Counted from the stretch's first letter, positions 1 to 9,040 are shown. The stretch: 22,673 nucleotides of DNA from Opitutales bacterium (GCA_021772595.1 JAJFLS010000143.1:1-22673); one strand, 5' to 3'. The notes: a model not told the origin generated them from the letters alone. Numbers and translations: made by a program.

Positions 1-1580
1 TCCCATTCTTCCTGAGAATTCCACGATGTCTTCCGCGACTGCCCCGCTTTTTGTGCCTGGTGGGCAGTCGGTGGCTGGGCGGCCAGTCGCCTGAAGACTT
101 CCATCCCGGTCTCTTCCTGCTCGTTGGTTTTGGGATAGGACCCGTCGGAGTAGGACTTTATCTGCACGTCGAAGACCTCGTATTCGGCAGCCGTGATTAC
201 CCCGTCGTGATCCCAGTCGATGAACGCGAACAGCTGCTGGAAGTCGGCCCGATCCTTGTTCCAGGCTTGCTGAGTGGGCCATTCCTTTTGTGAAGTGGAG
301 CCGTATTTTTTTGGATAGGTGCGCGATTGTTTCCTGAACATTTGGTCCGCCAATTCTTCCTTCCAACTCAAGCCGTCATCGCCATCGCGATTGGCACGCT
401 TCCAATCCGGGTGCGGGAACTCATCGTATTGCCAGATATTATCGTGATTCTTATCGAGAGCGGCCCACATCTCACGTGACTTGGCCAACTTCTCTTTGCT
501 GAAGGCGGTCTCCATTTGCACAATGTGCGGGTCCGCTTCGTTATAAGCGTTTAGCTGATCCTCAAATGCCTTGTATTCCGCCGGGGTGATCGTGCCATCG
601 CGATCCCAATCGACGAAATGGAAGACCTGTTCAAAGCCAGGGTGAGCAACGGCCCATGCATAAATCGACGGCCATTGTTTTTGTGAATCCTTGCCATGCT
701 TGGCGAGAAAGTCTCCCTCCTCAGCCAACTTCTTGAGAAAGCGATCAGATACCTCCTCGGCCCAGTCGACTACCTCATCGTTATTTCGATTGGCTCGTTT
801 CCAGTTCGGGTGTGGAAATTCGGCATACTGCAGTTTGCCGTCCTTGTTCCTGTCCGCCCTCCACCACCTGATTCGGGCCGCATCCATGATCTCTGTGTCC
901 AAAGCAAGCTCAAGGTTCTCAATGCCGATCCATCTGCGCTTCGATTCCGCCTGACGACCTTCTTCGGTGAGCAGGTGCTGGAAATCAGAGAGGAATTCTC
1001 GCCTGACCATCAACATCAAGCCGTAGTTCCCACCAGCGTTGACGAGGGTTCCCCGTGCGGTGCGGCCATCACCGGCCAGGACGGCAGTAAAGGTCGCCCA
1101 CGTGCCCCTGCCATGACCCTGCCTTTCTATCACTACCATGTTGTGGCGGCCATCTATCGCCCCCTTGAATTGGCCGATGTAATCGCTCACCGACGCCGAC
1201 CGTGTTCCGATCGGGCGAATGGTCGCGGGCGGATCGAAGGGGTGCTTGAGCTGTCCGCCCTCTCCAACGAGTTCATCCCCGTCTTGTTTGAGTCTCATTT
1301 CCATGATGCCCCGGCCCAACTGACCATTCAGCCGCATCGTCGTGAAGCAAATCCACGTTCCGGAAAAATGGCCTGCCAACTCGTTGTCGGTCATCTTTGC
1401 CGGAACCGTCTGGAGCGTCTGAATGCGGTTCTCCAGGTTCATGACCCGCATGATCGCCATTTCGGTTTCAGGTGAAAGAGGCTGCCCGCTCTTCTCAGCC
1501 GCCGACATTGATCGTACCGCGCCGCTCATCGTCGCCAGTAATAGTAGGAGACCTGTCGTTGTTAATCCTTGTTTCATCAT
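1..1580 (-). CDS. Secreted EF-hand repeat protein, C-terminus cut by window edge
   Basis: Reading the minus strand from ATG at 1580 gives an uninterrupted frame of about 526 codons running off the left edge, so the 3' end is missing. It starts with a Sec signal peptide (MMKQ, then a leucine-rich core to about residue 25). Residues 50-200 are a domain I do not recognise. From about 243 come calcium-binding EF-hand loops: DRNKDG (243), a degenerate NRNND loop shortly after, DWDRDG (324), DKNHDN (376), NRDGDD (397) and DWDHDG (455). The stretch 243-335 recurs at 376-466 with the same order of motifs (EFPHP-WKRANR, SQK-WP, FxDWDxDGxIT), so this is a tandem duplication of a module of about 132 residues; a third copy of the SQ-EW motif is starting at the window edge. 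Exported and probably calcium-binding; the biological role is unknown. It lies 57 bp behind the TetR gene on the same strand, so the two may be cotranscribed. A weak GAAAGG precedes the start. The long plus-strand frame opposite is a shadow. Confidence 0.85.
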   Translation of the reverse strand, partial: MMKQGLTTTGLLLLLATMSGAVRSMSAAEKSGQPLSPETEMAIMRVMNLENRIQTLQTVPAKMTDNELAGHFSGTWICFTTMRLNGQLGRGIMEMRLKQDGDELVGEGGQLKHPFDPPATIRPIGTRSASVSDYIGQFKGAIDGRHNMVVIERQGHGRGTWATFTAVLAGDGRTARGTLVNAGGNYGLMLMVRREFLSDFQHLLTEEGRQAESKRRWIGIENLELALDTEIMDAARIRWWRADRNKDGKLQYAEFPHPNWKRANRNNDEVVDWAEEVSDRFLKKLAEEGDFLAKHGKDSQKQWPSIYAWAVAHPGFEQVFHFVDWDRDGTITPAEYKAFEDQLNAYNEADPHIVQMETAFSKEKLAKSREMWAALDKNHDNIWQYDEFPHPDWKRANRDGDDGLSWKEELADQMFRKQSRTYPKKYGSTSQKEWPTQQAWNKDRADFQQLFAFIDWDHDGVITAAEYEVFDVQIKSYSDGSYPKTNEQEETGMEVFRRLAAQPPTAHQAQKAGQSRKTSWNSQEEW

Positions 1581-1637
1581 GCCTTTCGTAAGAGGTAAAA
1601 TATTTTAGCGATCGAATGTGTCGTTCGTTAGACCATT

Positions 1638-2288
1638 TCAGTTTTTTCGGGTTGAACTCATCACCACCTCAGTCTGAAACGAGCGTCGAATGTCTTCCTT
1701 CAAGCGCTGGATCTGCTGCTGAACCAGACCAATATCCCGTTTGGTCCGGCTGAGCATGATCGCCCCTTCAATCACGCTGACGATGTATCGTGCGATCTCC
1801 CGGGAATCCACATCCAGATCGCGATCCGCCGCCGCCTCGGCCAGATGAATCTGAAACTCCGCCGCCATTTCTTCAAAACACTCGCCCAGCCGTTTGCGAA
1901 ACTCGGGTCGTGTGTCACTCAAGGCCGTACTCAAATTCCCAATCAGGCAACCGCCTTTCCGGTTTCGTCGCCGAACCACCATCTCGCAAACCGCGTCCAA
2001 TCGCCGAAAAGCTAACTCCAATGGATCGAGTCCGTCGGGTTCCGGCAATCCCTTCTCAATCCGATCCAGGGTCCGGCAACGCTGCTCCATGTAATGGTCA
2101 ACCACCGCAAACGCCAGGTCATCTTTGCCTTTAAAATGGTGAAAGAAAGCCCCACTCGTCACTTCAGCCGCCTCGATCAGGTCGCCCACCTTGGTGTCAT
2201 GAAAGCCCTTCAGCGCAAACAACTGTGCCGCTTCCCGTAGAATCTTCTTCCGGGTCTCCACAGCTCGCGATTGCTTTACCTCTCTCAT
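1638..2288 (-). CDS. TetR/AcrR-family transcriptional regulator
   Basis: A 216-residue cytoplasmic repressor-type protein. Residues about 10-60 form the TetR N-terminal helix-turn-helix: TRKKILREAAQLFALKGF, then TKVGDLIEAAEVTSGAFFHHF and KGKDDL, the standard order for this family. The remainder is the variable ligand-binding and dimerisation domain, with CLIGNLSTALSD as in AcrR/YcdC-like members. The ligand cannot be read from sequence. The ATG at 2288 is preceded directly by a TATATA tract and has no Shine-Dalgarno sequence; GTG at codon 10 is a possible alternative start. An imperfect palindrome, ACCGAATGCTTGGT at 2303-2316, lies just upstream and is a candidate autoregulatory operator, though weak. 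The downstream EF-hand gene is the most obvious co-regulated target; the genes to the right are transcribed divergently. Confidence 0.9.
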   Translation of the reverse strand: MREVKQSRAVETRKKILREAAQLFALKGFHDTKVGDLIEAAEVTSGAFFHHFKGKDDLAFAVVDHYMEQRCRTLDRIEKGLPEPDGLDPLELAFRRLDAVCEMVVRRRNRKGGCLIGNLSTALSDTRPEFRKRLGECFEEMAAEFQIHLAEAAADRDLDVDSREIARYIVSVIEGAIMLSRTKRDIGLVQQQIQRLKEDIRRSFQTEVVMSSTRKN

Positions 2289-2352
2289 TATATAAAAATA
2301 AAACCGAATGCTTGGTATGTTTTAGAGCCGTTTTCCATCCTGTCAAGCCAGT

Positions 2353-2535
2353 GTGTTGATTCTGGAAACGAATGCGTTGCGCGGTAGTCCGCCCCGGCCC
2401 AAAGGTCTGAACAAGAATCAATTTTTCAAAGAACCGATCCAATTCGACGGCTACTACTTCGAGCCCTCCGGCAAACCGGGATTGGGCTATGAATACGATG
2501 AGAAATTCGTCGTGGACCGGAAACGGTTGGCATGA
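2353..2535 (+). pseudogene. Orphan C-terminal fragment of an enolase-superfamily (mandelate racemase-like) enzyme
   Basis: This open frame of about 60 codons has no convincing start or ribosome binding site; it opens at GTG and the frame continues upstream for several codons. The end of the peptide, FDGYYFEPSGKPGLGYEYDE, has the pattern of the C-terminal strand of mandelate racemase/sugar-acid dehydratase proteins (DGY...PxGPGLGxExDE). It begins with LILETN, reminiscent of the last barrel strand. Such enzymes are normally near 400 residues, so more than 80% is missing. I read it as the tail of a deleted sugar-acid dehydratase gene. The family call rests on pattern memory only. Confidence 0.45.
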
Positions 2536-2620
2536 GTAATAAATAGTGAACCTCTTCTTGAATATTCTCAGTACGCTGGTTATTTCATAATACGTAGCAT
2601 AATTAAGGATACATATTTTT

Positions 2621-3274
2621 ATGAACAAATTATTCTCGTTTCTGCTCCTTTTAAGTTTGAGTTCGAATCTCTGCGCTGAAGTTTCTCCTTTTGAATCTCA
2701 TCTGTTTGAAAAAGGAACGCTGGTTTACGCAGACGACTTTGACGGCGAGTTCGATCTAGAACGATGGGAGCCTAGATCGGGAACTCGGTGGGAGGTTCGG
2801 GACGGCACGCTGATTGGAAGGCCATCCTCCAGCGATTTCCAGGAAGCGCATAAGGATGATAGCGATGACCACCGCGGCTTAGGGCCGGTGATACGTTTGA
2901 ATCATCTACCTGAACGCTTCGTTTGCCACATGCGTTTCAAATTTAAAGGGGAGGACTATCAAGCCGCCCGGCCGAAGCTCGATATCGGTCATCACATCAA
3001 CAATCTGTTTTTCAGAAAGGGCGGCTATTCCTTGAAACTATCCGGAGGCGAACGGTTCGAAGACCGTCAATCCGGTTTCCAGCTCAATGAATGGACAGAC
3101 CTGATCATCGAGCTGAAAGAAGGAACGCTTTTGTTAGAACTCAACGGCCACCAACGGCGCGTCGAGCACGAGCAAGCTTCGATGAACGGTCGCGAAGAAT
3201 TCACATTTAAGGCCCTGATGAGTCCCAGTAGCCGTTTAGTATTCGACTACGTCAGACTCTGGAAAGCCGAATGA
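2621..3274 (+). CDS. Secreted lamin-G/DUF1080-like protein
   Basis: A 217-residue protein with a clear signal peptide (MNKLFSFLLLLSLSSNLCA, cleavage probably before EVSP). The mature part has the layout of a concanavalin A/lamin-G jelly roll as in the DUF1080-type proteins common in Verrucomicrobiota and Planctomycetota: VYADDFDGEFDLERWEPR, then WEVRDGTLIGRP, then a strand-rich body and the closing FDYVRLW. It is predicted to be extracytoplasmic and to bind or act on carbohydrate; no catalytic residues can be assigned. AAGGA lies 11 nt before the ATG, a long but usable spacing. It has no TTGGCA-type direct repeat upstream, unlike the genes at 9.3-21.6 kb. It is followed by a 438-bp gap before the beta-helix gene, so cotranscription is uncertain. 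Confidence 0.75.
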   Translation: MNKLFSFLLLLSLSSNLCAEVSPFESHLFEKGTLVYADDFDGEFDLERWEPRSGTRWEVRDGTLIGRPSSSDFQEAHKDDSDDHRGLGPVIRLNHLPERFVCHMRFKFKGEDYQAARPKLDIGHHINNLFFRKGGYSLKLSGGERFEDRQSGFQLNEWTDLIIELKEGTLLLELNGHQRRVEHEQASMNGREEFTFKALMSPSSRLVFDYVRLWKAE

Positions 3275-3712
3275 AAAGGCCGAGCGAATAGTGACACGCA
3301 AATCTTAGTTGATGAAAAAGACCCTCATTCAAAAAACGCCTAGTACTTCTCTAGGGACCCTGAAGAAGACGAATCATTCAGAACATTACGTCGCTATGTT
3401 CGCAGCGAAGGGTCAACAGTTGACTCGGGAATGTCTCGAAAGGAGGAGAGTAGGTGGAAATGGTCTCAATAATCAGCAATGACTAATTAATAGAAGATGA
3501 ATGATGAACCTTAATATAAGTCTTTTCATAAGACGCTATATTCTCTCCGTAGCGTTTTCTGCCGACTTAGAAAGTCGGTTGGCCAGCAGTGGAGCGAGCG
3601 CCCACCCCATTATTCATGAAGGTCTTTTGACCAGCCCTCGCGAAAGTTCAGTCATTGGCAATGGTGACCTGGAAGTCAGTTGGCAGATTTTTTCCCAATA
3701 AAAGGAGTATCC
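3275..3712 (+). other. Intergenic stretch with decayed-looking short frames
   Basis: The 438 bp between two secreted-protein genes hold no complete recognisable gene. A 56-codon frame at 3312-3482 (MKKTLIQKTPSTSLGTLKK...) lacks a Shine-Dalgarno sequence and resembles nothing I know. A second frame at 3501-3701 may be a gene remnant and is listed separately. The only clear signal is AAAGGAG at 3701-3707, which serves the beta-helix gene starting at 3713. No terminator hairpin with a T tract is evident after 3274. Confidence 0.5.
3501..3701 (+). pseudogene. Possible N-terminal remnant of a carbohydrate-active enzyme
   Basis: A 66-codon frame ending 11 bp before the start of the beta-helix gene. 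Its second half (HEGLLTSPRESSVIGNGDLE) recalls the N-terminal GNGDLG-type motif of large secreted glycosyl-hydrolase-like proteins of the DUF5703/GH95-like style, where a (P/L)GNGD motif follows the mature N-terminus. The frame stops right after it, so if the resemblance is real only the first strand of the domain survives. The first half is compatible with a degraded signal peptide. No good ribosome binding site. It could equally be a chance frame. Confidence 0.25.
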
Positions 3713-5962
3713 ATGAGCACAATAAAATTCAGTAGCGCGCCTATAAGACCTCATTTGTTATTCCAAATGTTTCTCGTATTTGGATTCGTCATATCTCTGC
3801 CGTTAAGCGATCTCTTTGGGAATTCGGGTTGGCACGAAGAGGCATTTCCAACCACCATTTCATATGCCTCCATGACGGAACAAGAACGCGCTGAAGCCGG
3901 GTTTGTTGCCGCGGTGGATTCTGGAAGGCTCTCTGAGGTGAAGAACTGGAATTATACGCTTCAGCAGGGGGGAGACTATCAACTGGGGACAGGCTGGGTT
4001 GAAGCGCTGTCCGAGGGTGAGGTTGAGGTCATTATCACCGTCAACGGGGAAAAGGTAAAAAGCGTTACGGCATCAAACGATTTGTCCAAATCCAAAGGGT
4101 GCACATCCAACGATTTCGGCCTTTTCAGGTTGGAAAGCCGTTTTGAAGGGTTAGCGCCCGATTCTCTTATCGAAATAAAAGCCGTACCGGCGGGCGATGT
4201 ATCTTACCGGCTTTCCTTTCACGTAGTTTCCACAACGCCTACCTTTACGGGCCTCAAGGTTTTGAATGTCGTCGACTTCGGCGCTCTGGGCGACGGGGTC
4301 CATGATGACATGCCTGCGATTCATAGCGCGGTGGCGGCGGCGCGGGCTGCGGGGGGCGGGATTATCCGCTTCGAAAAAGAGAAAACCTACCGAGTTATCG
4401 GGCGGGATGATTTGGAATACGAAGCGGTTTTCGAATTGGTAGGAGCGGCTAATATTAAAATCGAGGGGCAAGGTTCGACTTTGGTTCTGCAGGCGCCTGA
4501 CGGCCTGGCGAATATCCGTCAGGCCCGGAATATCCAGATCGACGGTCTTTTGGTAGACTACGATCCTCTCCCTTATTACCAGGGGGCGATTACCGATATT
4601 AACATTGATGAGATGACGATTGATATAGTGGTGCCGGAACGTTACCCCGTGCCCCTAACCGGTATATGCGAAAGCGAAAATCCATTTTTCGGCCGCTCTT
4701 TTATTCCTGATTATCCGGGGGCGCGTTCAGGTTCGGGAGAGAATATTTATGTCGAATCCGTAACGGCTTTAGAAGATAATCGTCGCCTCCGACTGCAGGT
4801 TCCTAAAAGCGCCATAGGGAGCGATACCCCGAACGCCGGCATGATAAAGCGTTTGGAGAATGCGAAAAAGCGAGGCGCTACCGAATTCGTCGTCCCCCAT
4901 AAGAAGTATGGTCACCTTGGAGGATTAACCAATATTCTCCAAAGCGCCCGGGTGAAATTCTCAAATGTCCGATATTATCTGGTGCCCTATTTTTGGATGA
5001 GAGTTAAGGGTAACACAGGCCCTGTGACTTTCCACAATGTGGACCTCCAGATGAAGCATCCGGAAACCGAGCTCTTAGCCTCATGGCGTGACGGTTTTCA
5101 TATTAAAAACGCCCGGTTTGGCGCATTGATTGATGGCTGCGATATGGATGGGGCGGCTCAGTACGATGATACCTTTGCCATTTACACCCGTATCCACAAT
5201 GTGACGACTATAGATGCAAAAAACAAAAAACTGACATTGGATGCTGCATTTAGGGATCATAAAGATCTTCACACATGGCTCAAAGGGGATTGGGTAAGCG
5301 TCTGGAACAAGGATCAGACCCACCTGCGTGGAATGGCAAGGTTGGTTGGGTCGCAGAATGTGCCTGAGAGTGAAAAACGATTTCATCTCACGTTTGAGCA
5401 GTTGCCTTCCGGCATCCAACCCGGAGATGTTGTGATTAACGATGAGGTCCTTAATCGAGGAACTCTGATCAGAAACTGCAGCACCTCTTCTACCGGTACT
5501 GAAAATGCAAGCAACCGTTTCCGCGCGAGTGGCATCTGCTTTGAGAATAATCGCTTTGAAGATTTTGGATTCCTTGTTGAGTTCAACCCATTCTGGGGGA
5601 CTCCCCGTTCCCGGGATGTCCTGGTAAAAGAGTGTTATATCGGTGGCGGACAGAGTTCTGTACGACTCAACTGGCCCATCGGGATGGTATTTGAAAAATG
5701 CCGTTTTGATGAGCTGATCTTTAGTGGAACACGCAATGCAGAAAATATCCTGCTCAAAGATGCATCCTGGTCCAATGCGGGTGGTGGTGAAATTATACAA
5801 GCAGGGATCGGTTCAATTATGTATCTTGAAGGAGACATAAAAGTTAACGAAAAACATGTCCACCAGCTGGATTCTGACATAGAAAAACGTATCTCTGTCG
5901 CCGAAGGGGCTGCTGTCCATTTGCCGGATGGTAGCGTTTTAGAGACCAAGCTCGCCCCGTAG
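3713..5962 (+). CDS. Secreted right-handed parallel beta-helix protein (pectate lyase 3-like)
   Basis: A 749-residue exported protein. The ATG at 3713 is chosen because AAAGGAG ends 5 nt before it; the frame stays open further upstream but without a ribosome binding site. An N-terminal hydrophobic segment (LLFQMFLVFGFVISLPLSDLF) acts as signal peptide or anchor. Residues about 45-180 form a beta-sandwich-like accessory region. At 188 begins the Pectate_lyase_3 signature DFGALGDGVHDD, followed by AIHSAVAAARAAGGG, the usual opening of a pectate-lyase or epimerase beta-helix. The rest shows repeated short strands with N/D turns (IKIEGQGST, NIQIDGLLVDY, LIDGCDMDGA, CFENNRFEDF, VLVKECYIGG). Family members are polysaccharide lyases, epimerases or glycosidases; the substrate cannot be named and I see no assignable catalytic set. 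It sits between two other secreted genes on the same strand, which suggests glycan degradation. Confidence 0.8.
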   Translation: MSTIKFSSAPIRPHLLFQMFLVFGFVISLPLSDLFGNSGWHEEAFPTTISYASMTEQERAEAGFVAAVDSGRLSEVKNWNYTLQQGGDYQLGTGWVEALSEGEVEVIITVNGEKVKSVTASNDLSKSKGCTSNDFGLFRLESRFEGLAPDSLIEIKAVPAGDVSYRLSFHVVSTTPTFTGLKVLNVVDFGALGDGVHDDMPAIHSAVAAARAAGGGIIRFEKEKTYRVIGRDDLEYEAVFELVGAANIKIEGQGSTLVLQAPDGLANIRQARNIQIDGLLVDYDPLPYYQGAITDINIDEMTIDIVVPERYPVPLTGICESENPFFGRSFIPDYPGARSGSGENIYVESVTALEDNRRLRLQVPKSAIGSDTPNAGMIKRLENAKKRGATEFVVPHKKYGHLGGLTNILQSARVKFSNVRYYLVPYFWMRVKGNTGPVTFHNVDLQMKHPETELLASWRDGFHIKNARFGALIDGCDMDGAAQYDDTFAIYTRIHNVTTIDAKNKKLTLDAAFRDHKDLHTWLKGDWVSVWNKDQTHLRGMARLVGSQNVPESEKRFHLTFEQLPSGIQPGDVVINDEVLNRGTLIRNCSTSSTGTENASNRFRASGICFENNRFEDFGFLVEFNPFWGTPRSRDVLVKECYIGGGQSSVRLNWPIGMVFEKCRFDELIFSGTRNAENILLKDASWSNAGGGEIIQAGIGSIMYLEGDIKVNEKHVHQLDSDIEKRISVAEGAAVHLPDGSVLETKLAP

Positions 5963-6166
5963 AAGCGAGTCCTTTATGGAAGATTAAGGGAAAGAAATCA
6001 ATGGTCCTTTCAGTTCTGGAAATACCGGGCAAACAATCGATCAAAATGCGGCTTGTTATGCTCAATCGTATTTCGGATGTTAAAGACTGACGATCGGATA
6101 CTAGGATCAATGAAGAAGATAAGAACAATGTGGTGTATACGGATTAGCATGACGGAATGGCCTAAT

Positions 6167-8770
6167 ATGAAGCACGCGCTAATCCCTAGCATGCTTTCGT
6201 TTGTCGCATGCCTCGGCAGTTCCGGCTACGCCCAGCGCAGCGCAACGTCTCCAGAGCAAATTCGTCTGCCTGAGGGATTTGAAATCGAGCGGTTGTATTC
6301 CGTTCCTCGCGATGAGGAGGGGTCCTGGGTTGCCATGTGTCAGGACGACAAGGGTCGCTTAATCGTCAGCGACGAGCACGGTGGGCTGTACCGCTTTCCG
6401 ATCCCGAAGTTGGGCGAACCGGTCGATCCTGCCAGTATACAACCGATCACTTACTCTATTGTCGGGGCAAAGGAACGGAGAATGATGAAAGGGACTGATC
6501 CCAAGCCAATGACGGAGCAGCTCGCCGAGCTCCCCAAGATTGGGCATGCGCAAGGTCTCTGTTACGCCTTCGACAGCCTCTATGTTGTGGTCAGCTCGCG
6601 CAGTAGCTCCATGGGTTGTGGCGTCTTTCGCCTCCTCGATACGGATGGAGACGATAACTTCGACAAGCTGGTAAAGCTCAAGTCCCTGGGTGACACGGCC
6701 GGAGAGCATGGCCCGCACGCCATCGTACCTGCCCCGGACGGTAAGCATCTCTACGTCGTTATTGGCAACCAGACCAAAGTTCCGGCGGATTACACCCATT
6801 CGCTTGTGCCCGAAGTGTGGGGGGAGGATCAGCTTCTGCCGTCCCTGCAACATTTCATGAAGGGCGCGGAAGCCCCATTGGGACATATCGCCCGAATCGA
6901 TCCCGAAGGCAAAACCTGGGAAATCGTCGCTACCGGTTTTCGCAATCAGTATGACGCCGCCTTCAATCGAGAGGGTGAACTCTTCACCTACGACGCCGAC
7001 ATGGAGTGGGACCTCAACACGCCGTGGTACCGCCCGACGCGGATTAATCACGTCATCGACGGGGCAGACTACGGATGGCGAACCGGCTCGGGCAAGTTCA
7101 TGGACTATTGCTCGGACACCTTCGGCGCCGTCGCTGACGTCGGCCCAGGTTCGCCAACCGGTGTCAGCTTTGGATACGGCGCCAAATTTCCAGCCAAATA
7201 CCAAAATGCCTTTTTCGCCGCTGACTGGTCTTACGGCAAACTCTATGCTGTTCACCTCGAACCCAAAGGGTCGACCTATACGGCAACGGTCGAGGAATTC
7301 GCCTCTGCTCAGCCTTTGCCGCTTACGGACCTTCTCGTCAATCCGGCCGACGGCGCCATGTACTTTACGGTTGGGGGTCGTCGCGTCCAATCCGGGCTCT
7401 ACCGGGTGACTTACGTCGGCGACGAATCCACTGCGCCCGCGCGATCAGTCACTGGCGCCCAAGCCGAACGACAGGCCCGCCGCGCATTGGAGGCTCATCT
7501 GCAGGAGGGCGCCGCAGTCGCCAGTCAATCCGAACTCGACCGTATTTGGAGCTCATTAGGCTCTGCGGATCGCGGCATTCGTCACGCGGCTCGGGCGGCG
7601 CTTGAGAAACAGCCTGTGGACGAGTGGAAGGGGAGGCTCAAAGGCGAGACCAATCCTGTCGTCAGTACTGCCGGCATGATCGCGCTCGCTCGCGTCGACG
7701 CCAAGAACTCGGCGTCCGAGATCTTCGATAAGGCGACGAGTATCGACTATAACAATACAAGCTCTCGCCAGACGCGTTTGGACGCGCTGCGCAGCGTCAC
7801 GCTGACCTTGACCCGTAGTGGGAATCCAAGTGCAGGGGACAAAGCCAAACTGATCAAATGGCTGGCTGGCATTTACCCCGCTCAGACTCCGGAAGAGAAC
7901 CGCGACCTCTCCGCTATGGCAGCGTTCTTGAACGCTCCGTTTGCCGTCGAACGTGGCATGAAGCTACTTGCTAACGCTTCCGGACAGGAAGAGCAGATCG
8001 GCTATGCCCTCAATCTTCGCCATCTCAAGGACGGCTGGACTCCCGAACTGCGCGAGACTTACTTCAAGTGGTTTGCCTTATCCGGCAACTACAAAGGCGG
8101 CGCCCGTCTCGCCAATTATCTGGCCGACATCAAGAAGCATGCGACGGACTCGGTCCCCGATGCAGAGCTGACGCTTGCGCTCAATAAGCTGATTGAGACG
8201 CAACCCAAGAGCAGCATTCCCCAGTTTACGCTTGAGCCCCGATCCTTCGTCAAGAACTGGACATTGAAGGATTTCGGAGACGGTTTGGACGCCGGTGTAA
8301 AAGCCAATCGCAACTTTGCCAACGGTCGAAAAATGGCCGGAGCCGGCACCTGTTACGTCTGTCATCGCTTCAAAGGAGAGGGCGGCGCCGTCGGTCCGGA
8401 TATGTCTTCTGCGGGGGGCAAGTTCAGCGCTTACGACCTGCTTGAATCCATCATCGATCCCGGCAAGGAAATCAGCGACCAATACGGAGCGACCGATTTC
8501 AAGCTGAAGGACGGAACCGTGGTCAGTGGGCGTATCATGAACCTCACCGAGGAACTCTATCACGTTAACACGGACATGATGCAACCCAGCACCATCACTT
8601 ATGTGCCCGTCAACGAGCTTGAATCGATCGAACCCTCACCCATTTCGATGATGCCGCCGGGTCTGATCAATTCCATGAGCAAAGACGACGTCCTCGACCT
8701 GCTGGCCTACTTCATCTCCGGCGGCGACCCCAAACACCCTGCTTTCAACCATAGGGACATACGAAAGTGA
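6167..8770 (+). CDS. PVC-type secreted beta-propeller, HEAT and cytochrome c protein
   Basis: About 867 residues from the ATG at 6167, chosen because it gives a clean signal peptide (MKHALIPSMLSFVACLGSSGYA). An ATG at 6110 with TAGGA upstream would add 19 residues and is a real alternative. The N-terminal half is the sugar-dehydrogenase-like propeller of PVC bacteria (LPEGFEIERLYSVP, GSWVAM, DDKGRLIVSDEHGGLYR; later GFRNQYDAAFNREGELF and DADMEWDLNTPWYRP). An alpha-helical HEAT-like middle follows. The C-terminal 140 residues are a class I cytochrome c: CYVCH at 729-733 for covalent haem, VGPDMS, ESIIDPGKEIS, and MMPPG at 828-829 as the likely axial methionine. It is a periplasmic redox protein, probably oxidising sugars or passing electrons, as in the PVC heme-binding family (TIGR02603-like C-terminus). 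Its actual substrate is unknown. The GC-rich third positions match the sulfatase side better than the preceding beta-helix gene. Confidence 0.9.
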   Translation: MKHALIPSMLSFVACLGSSGYAQRSATSPEQIRLPEGFEIERLYSVPRDEEGSWVAMCQDDKGRLIVSDEHGGLYRFPIPKLGEPVDPASIQPITYSIVGAKERRMMKGTDPKPMTEQLAELPKIGHAQGLCYAFDSLYVVVSSRSSSMGCGVFRLLDTDGDDNFDKLVKLKSLGDTAGEHGPHAIVPAPDGKHLYVVIGNQTKVPADYTHSLVPEVWGEDQLLPSLQHFMKGAEAPLGHIARIDPEGKTWEIVATGFRNQYDAAFNREGELFTYDADMEWDLNTPWYRPTRINHVIDGADYGWRTGSGKFMDYCSDTFGAVADVGPGSPTGVSFGYGAKFPAKYQNAFFAADWSYGKLYAVHLEPKGSTYTATVEEFASAQPLPLTDLLVNPADGAMYFTVGGRRVQSGLYRVTYVGDESTAPARSVTGAQAERQARRALEAHLQEGAAVASQSELDRIWSSLGSADRGIRHAARAALEKQPVDEWKGRLKGETNPVVSTAGMIALARVDAKNSASEIFDKATSIDYNNTSSRQTRLDALRSVTLTLTRSGNPSAGDKAKLIKWLAGIYPAQTPEENRDLSAMAAFLNAPFAVERGMKLLANASGQEEQIGYALNLRHLKDGWTPELRETYFKWFALSGNYKGGARLANYLADIKKHATDSVPDAELTLALNKLIETQPKSSIPQFTLEPRSFVKNWTLKDFGDGLDAGVKANRNFANGRKMAGAGTCYVCHRFKGEGGAVGPDMSSAGGKFSAYDLLESIIDPGKEISDQYGATDFKLKDGTVVSGRIMNLTEELYHVNTDMMQPSTITYVPVNELESIEPSPISMMPPGLINSMSKDDVLDLLAYFISGGDPKHPAFNHRDIRK

Positions 8771-8970
8771 TGATAGTGCGAGCGCCAATCCGATCAAGGA
8801 AGACATGCCCGGCTGGTCCCACAAGGCGAAGTTCCGATTCAACCCTCCATCCTGAGGCCATTGACTGTGGAGATAGGTCGCGTATCCGCATCTTAAGTTT
8901 ATTCGAAAAATGGGAAATGAACCAACAGCCGTAGACTTCCTCAAGAGTTCAACGATGTATCAAGAATTTC

Positions 8971-9040
8971 TATTGGTAGGAAATTGCTTTTTCAAGGGAG
9001 AAAATCAAGCCGAATGCAACCGGCGGGATGGATGGGGTCC
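8971..9040 (+). repeat. 70-bp dispersed repeat, copy 1
   Basis: These 70 bases are identical, except for one base (C at 8993 versus A at 22626), to the last 70 bases of the window (22604-22673). The left boundary is sharp: bases before TATTGGTAGG differ in the two copies. The right boundary is unknown because copy 2 runs off the window. Near-identity over noncoding-looking DNA implies recent duplication, recombination or mobility. It contains AAGGGAG followed by an ATG, so it could be the 5' end of a duplicated gene. Confidence 0.85.

Noticed and set aside
696..1475. 259-codon plus-strand open frame
   Set aside because: It lies opposite the EF-hand protein, which has a signal peptide and repeated calcium-binding motifs; the plus frame has no recognisable domain.
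3312..3482. 56-codon plus-strand frame after the lamin-G-like gene
   Set aside because: No Shine-Dalgarno sequence, no recognisable motif and low-complexity start; kept only as a note in the spacer entry.
3655..3685. A fifth TTGGCA pair before the beta-helix gene
   Set aside because: The two TTGGCA elements are 25 bp apart, without RTGC or the T run, so the helical phasing and context do not match.
6001..6090. 29-codon frame with AAGGGA upstream before the cytochrome protein gene
   Set aside because: The ribosome site is plausible, but the peptide is very short, has no motif and there is no second copy to support it.
6359..7390. 343-codon minus-strand open frame
   Set aside because: Shadow of the propeller domain of the cytochrome protein; no family motif.
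8973..8998. A further copy of the AraC-type operator in the 70-bp repeat (TTGGTA ... TTGC, T run)
   Set aside because: The first half-site resembles the consensus but the second reads CAAGGG or AAAGGG at the 21-bp position, so half of the site is missing.
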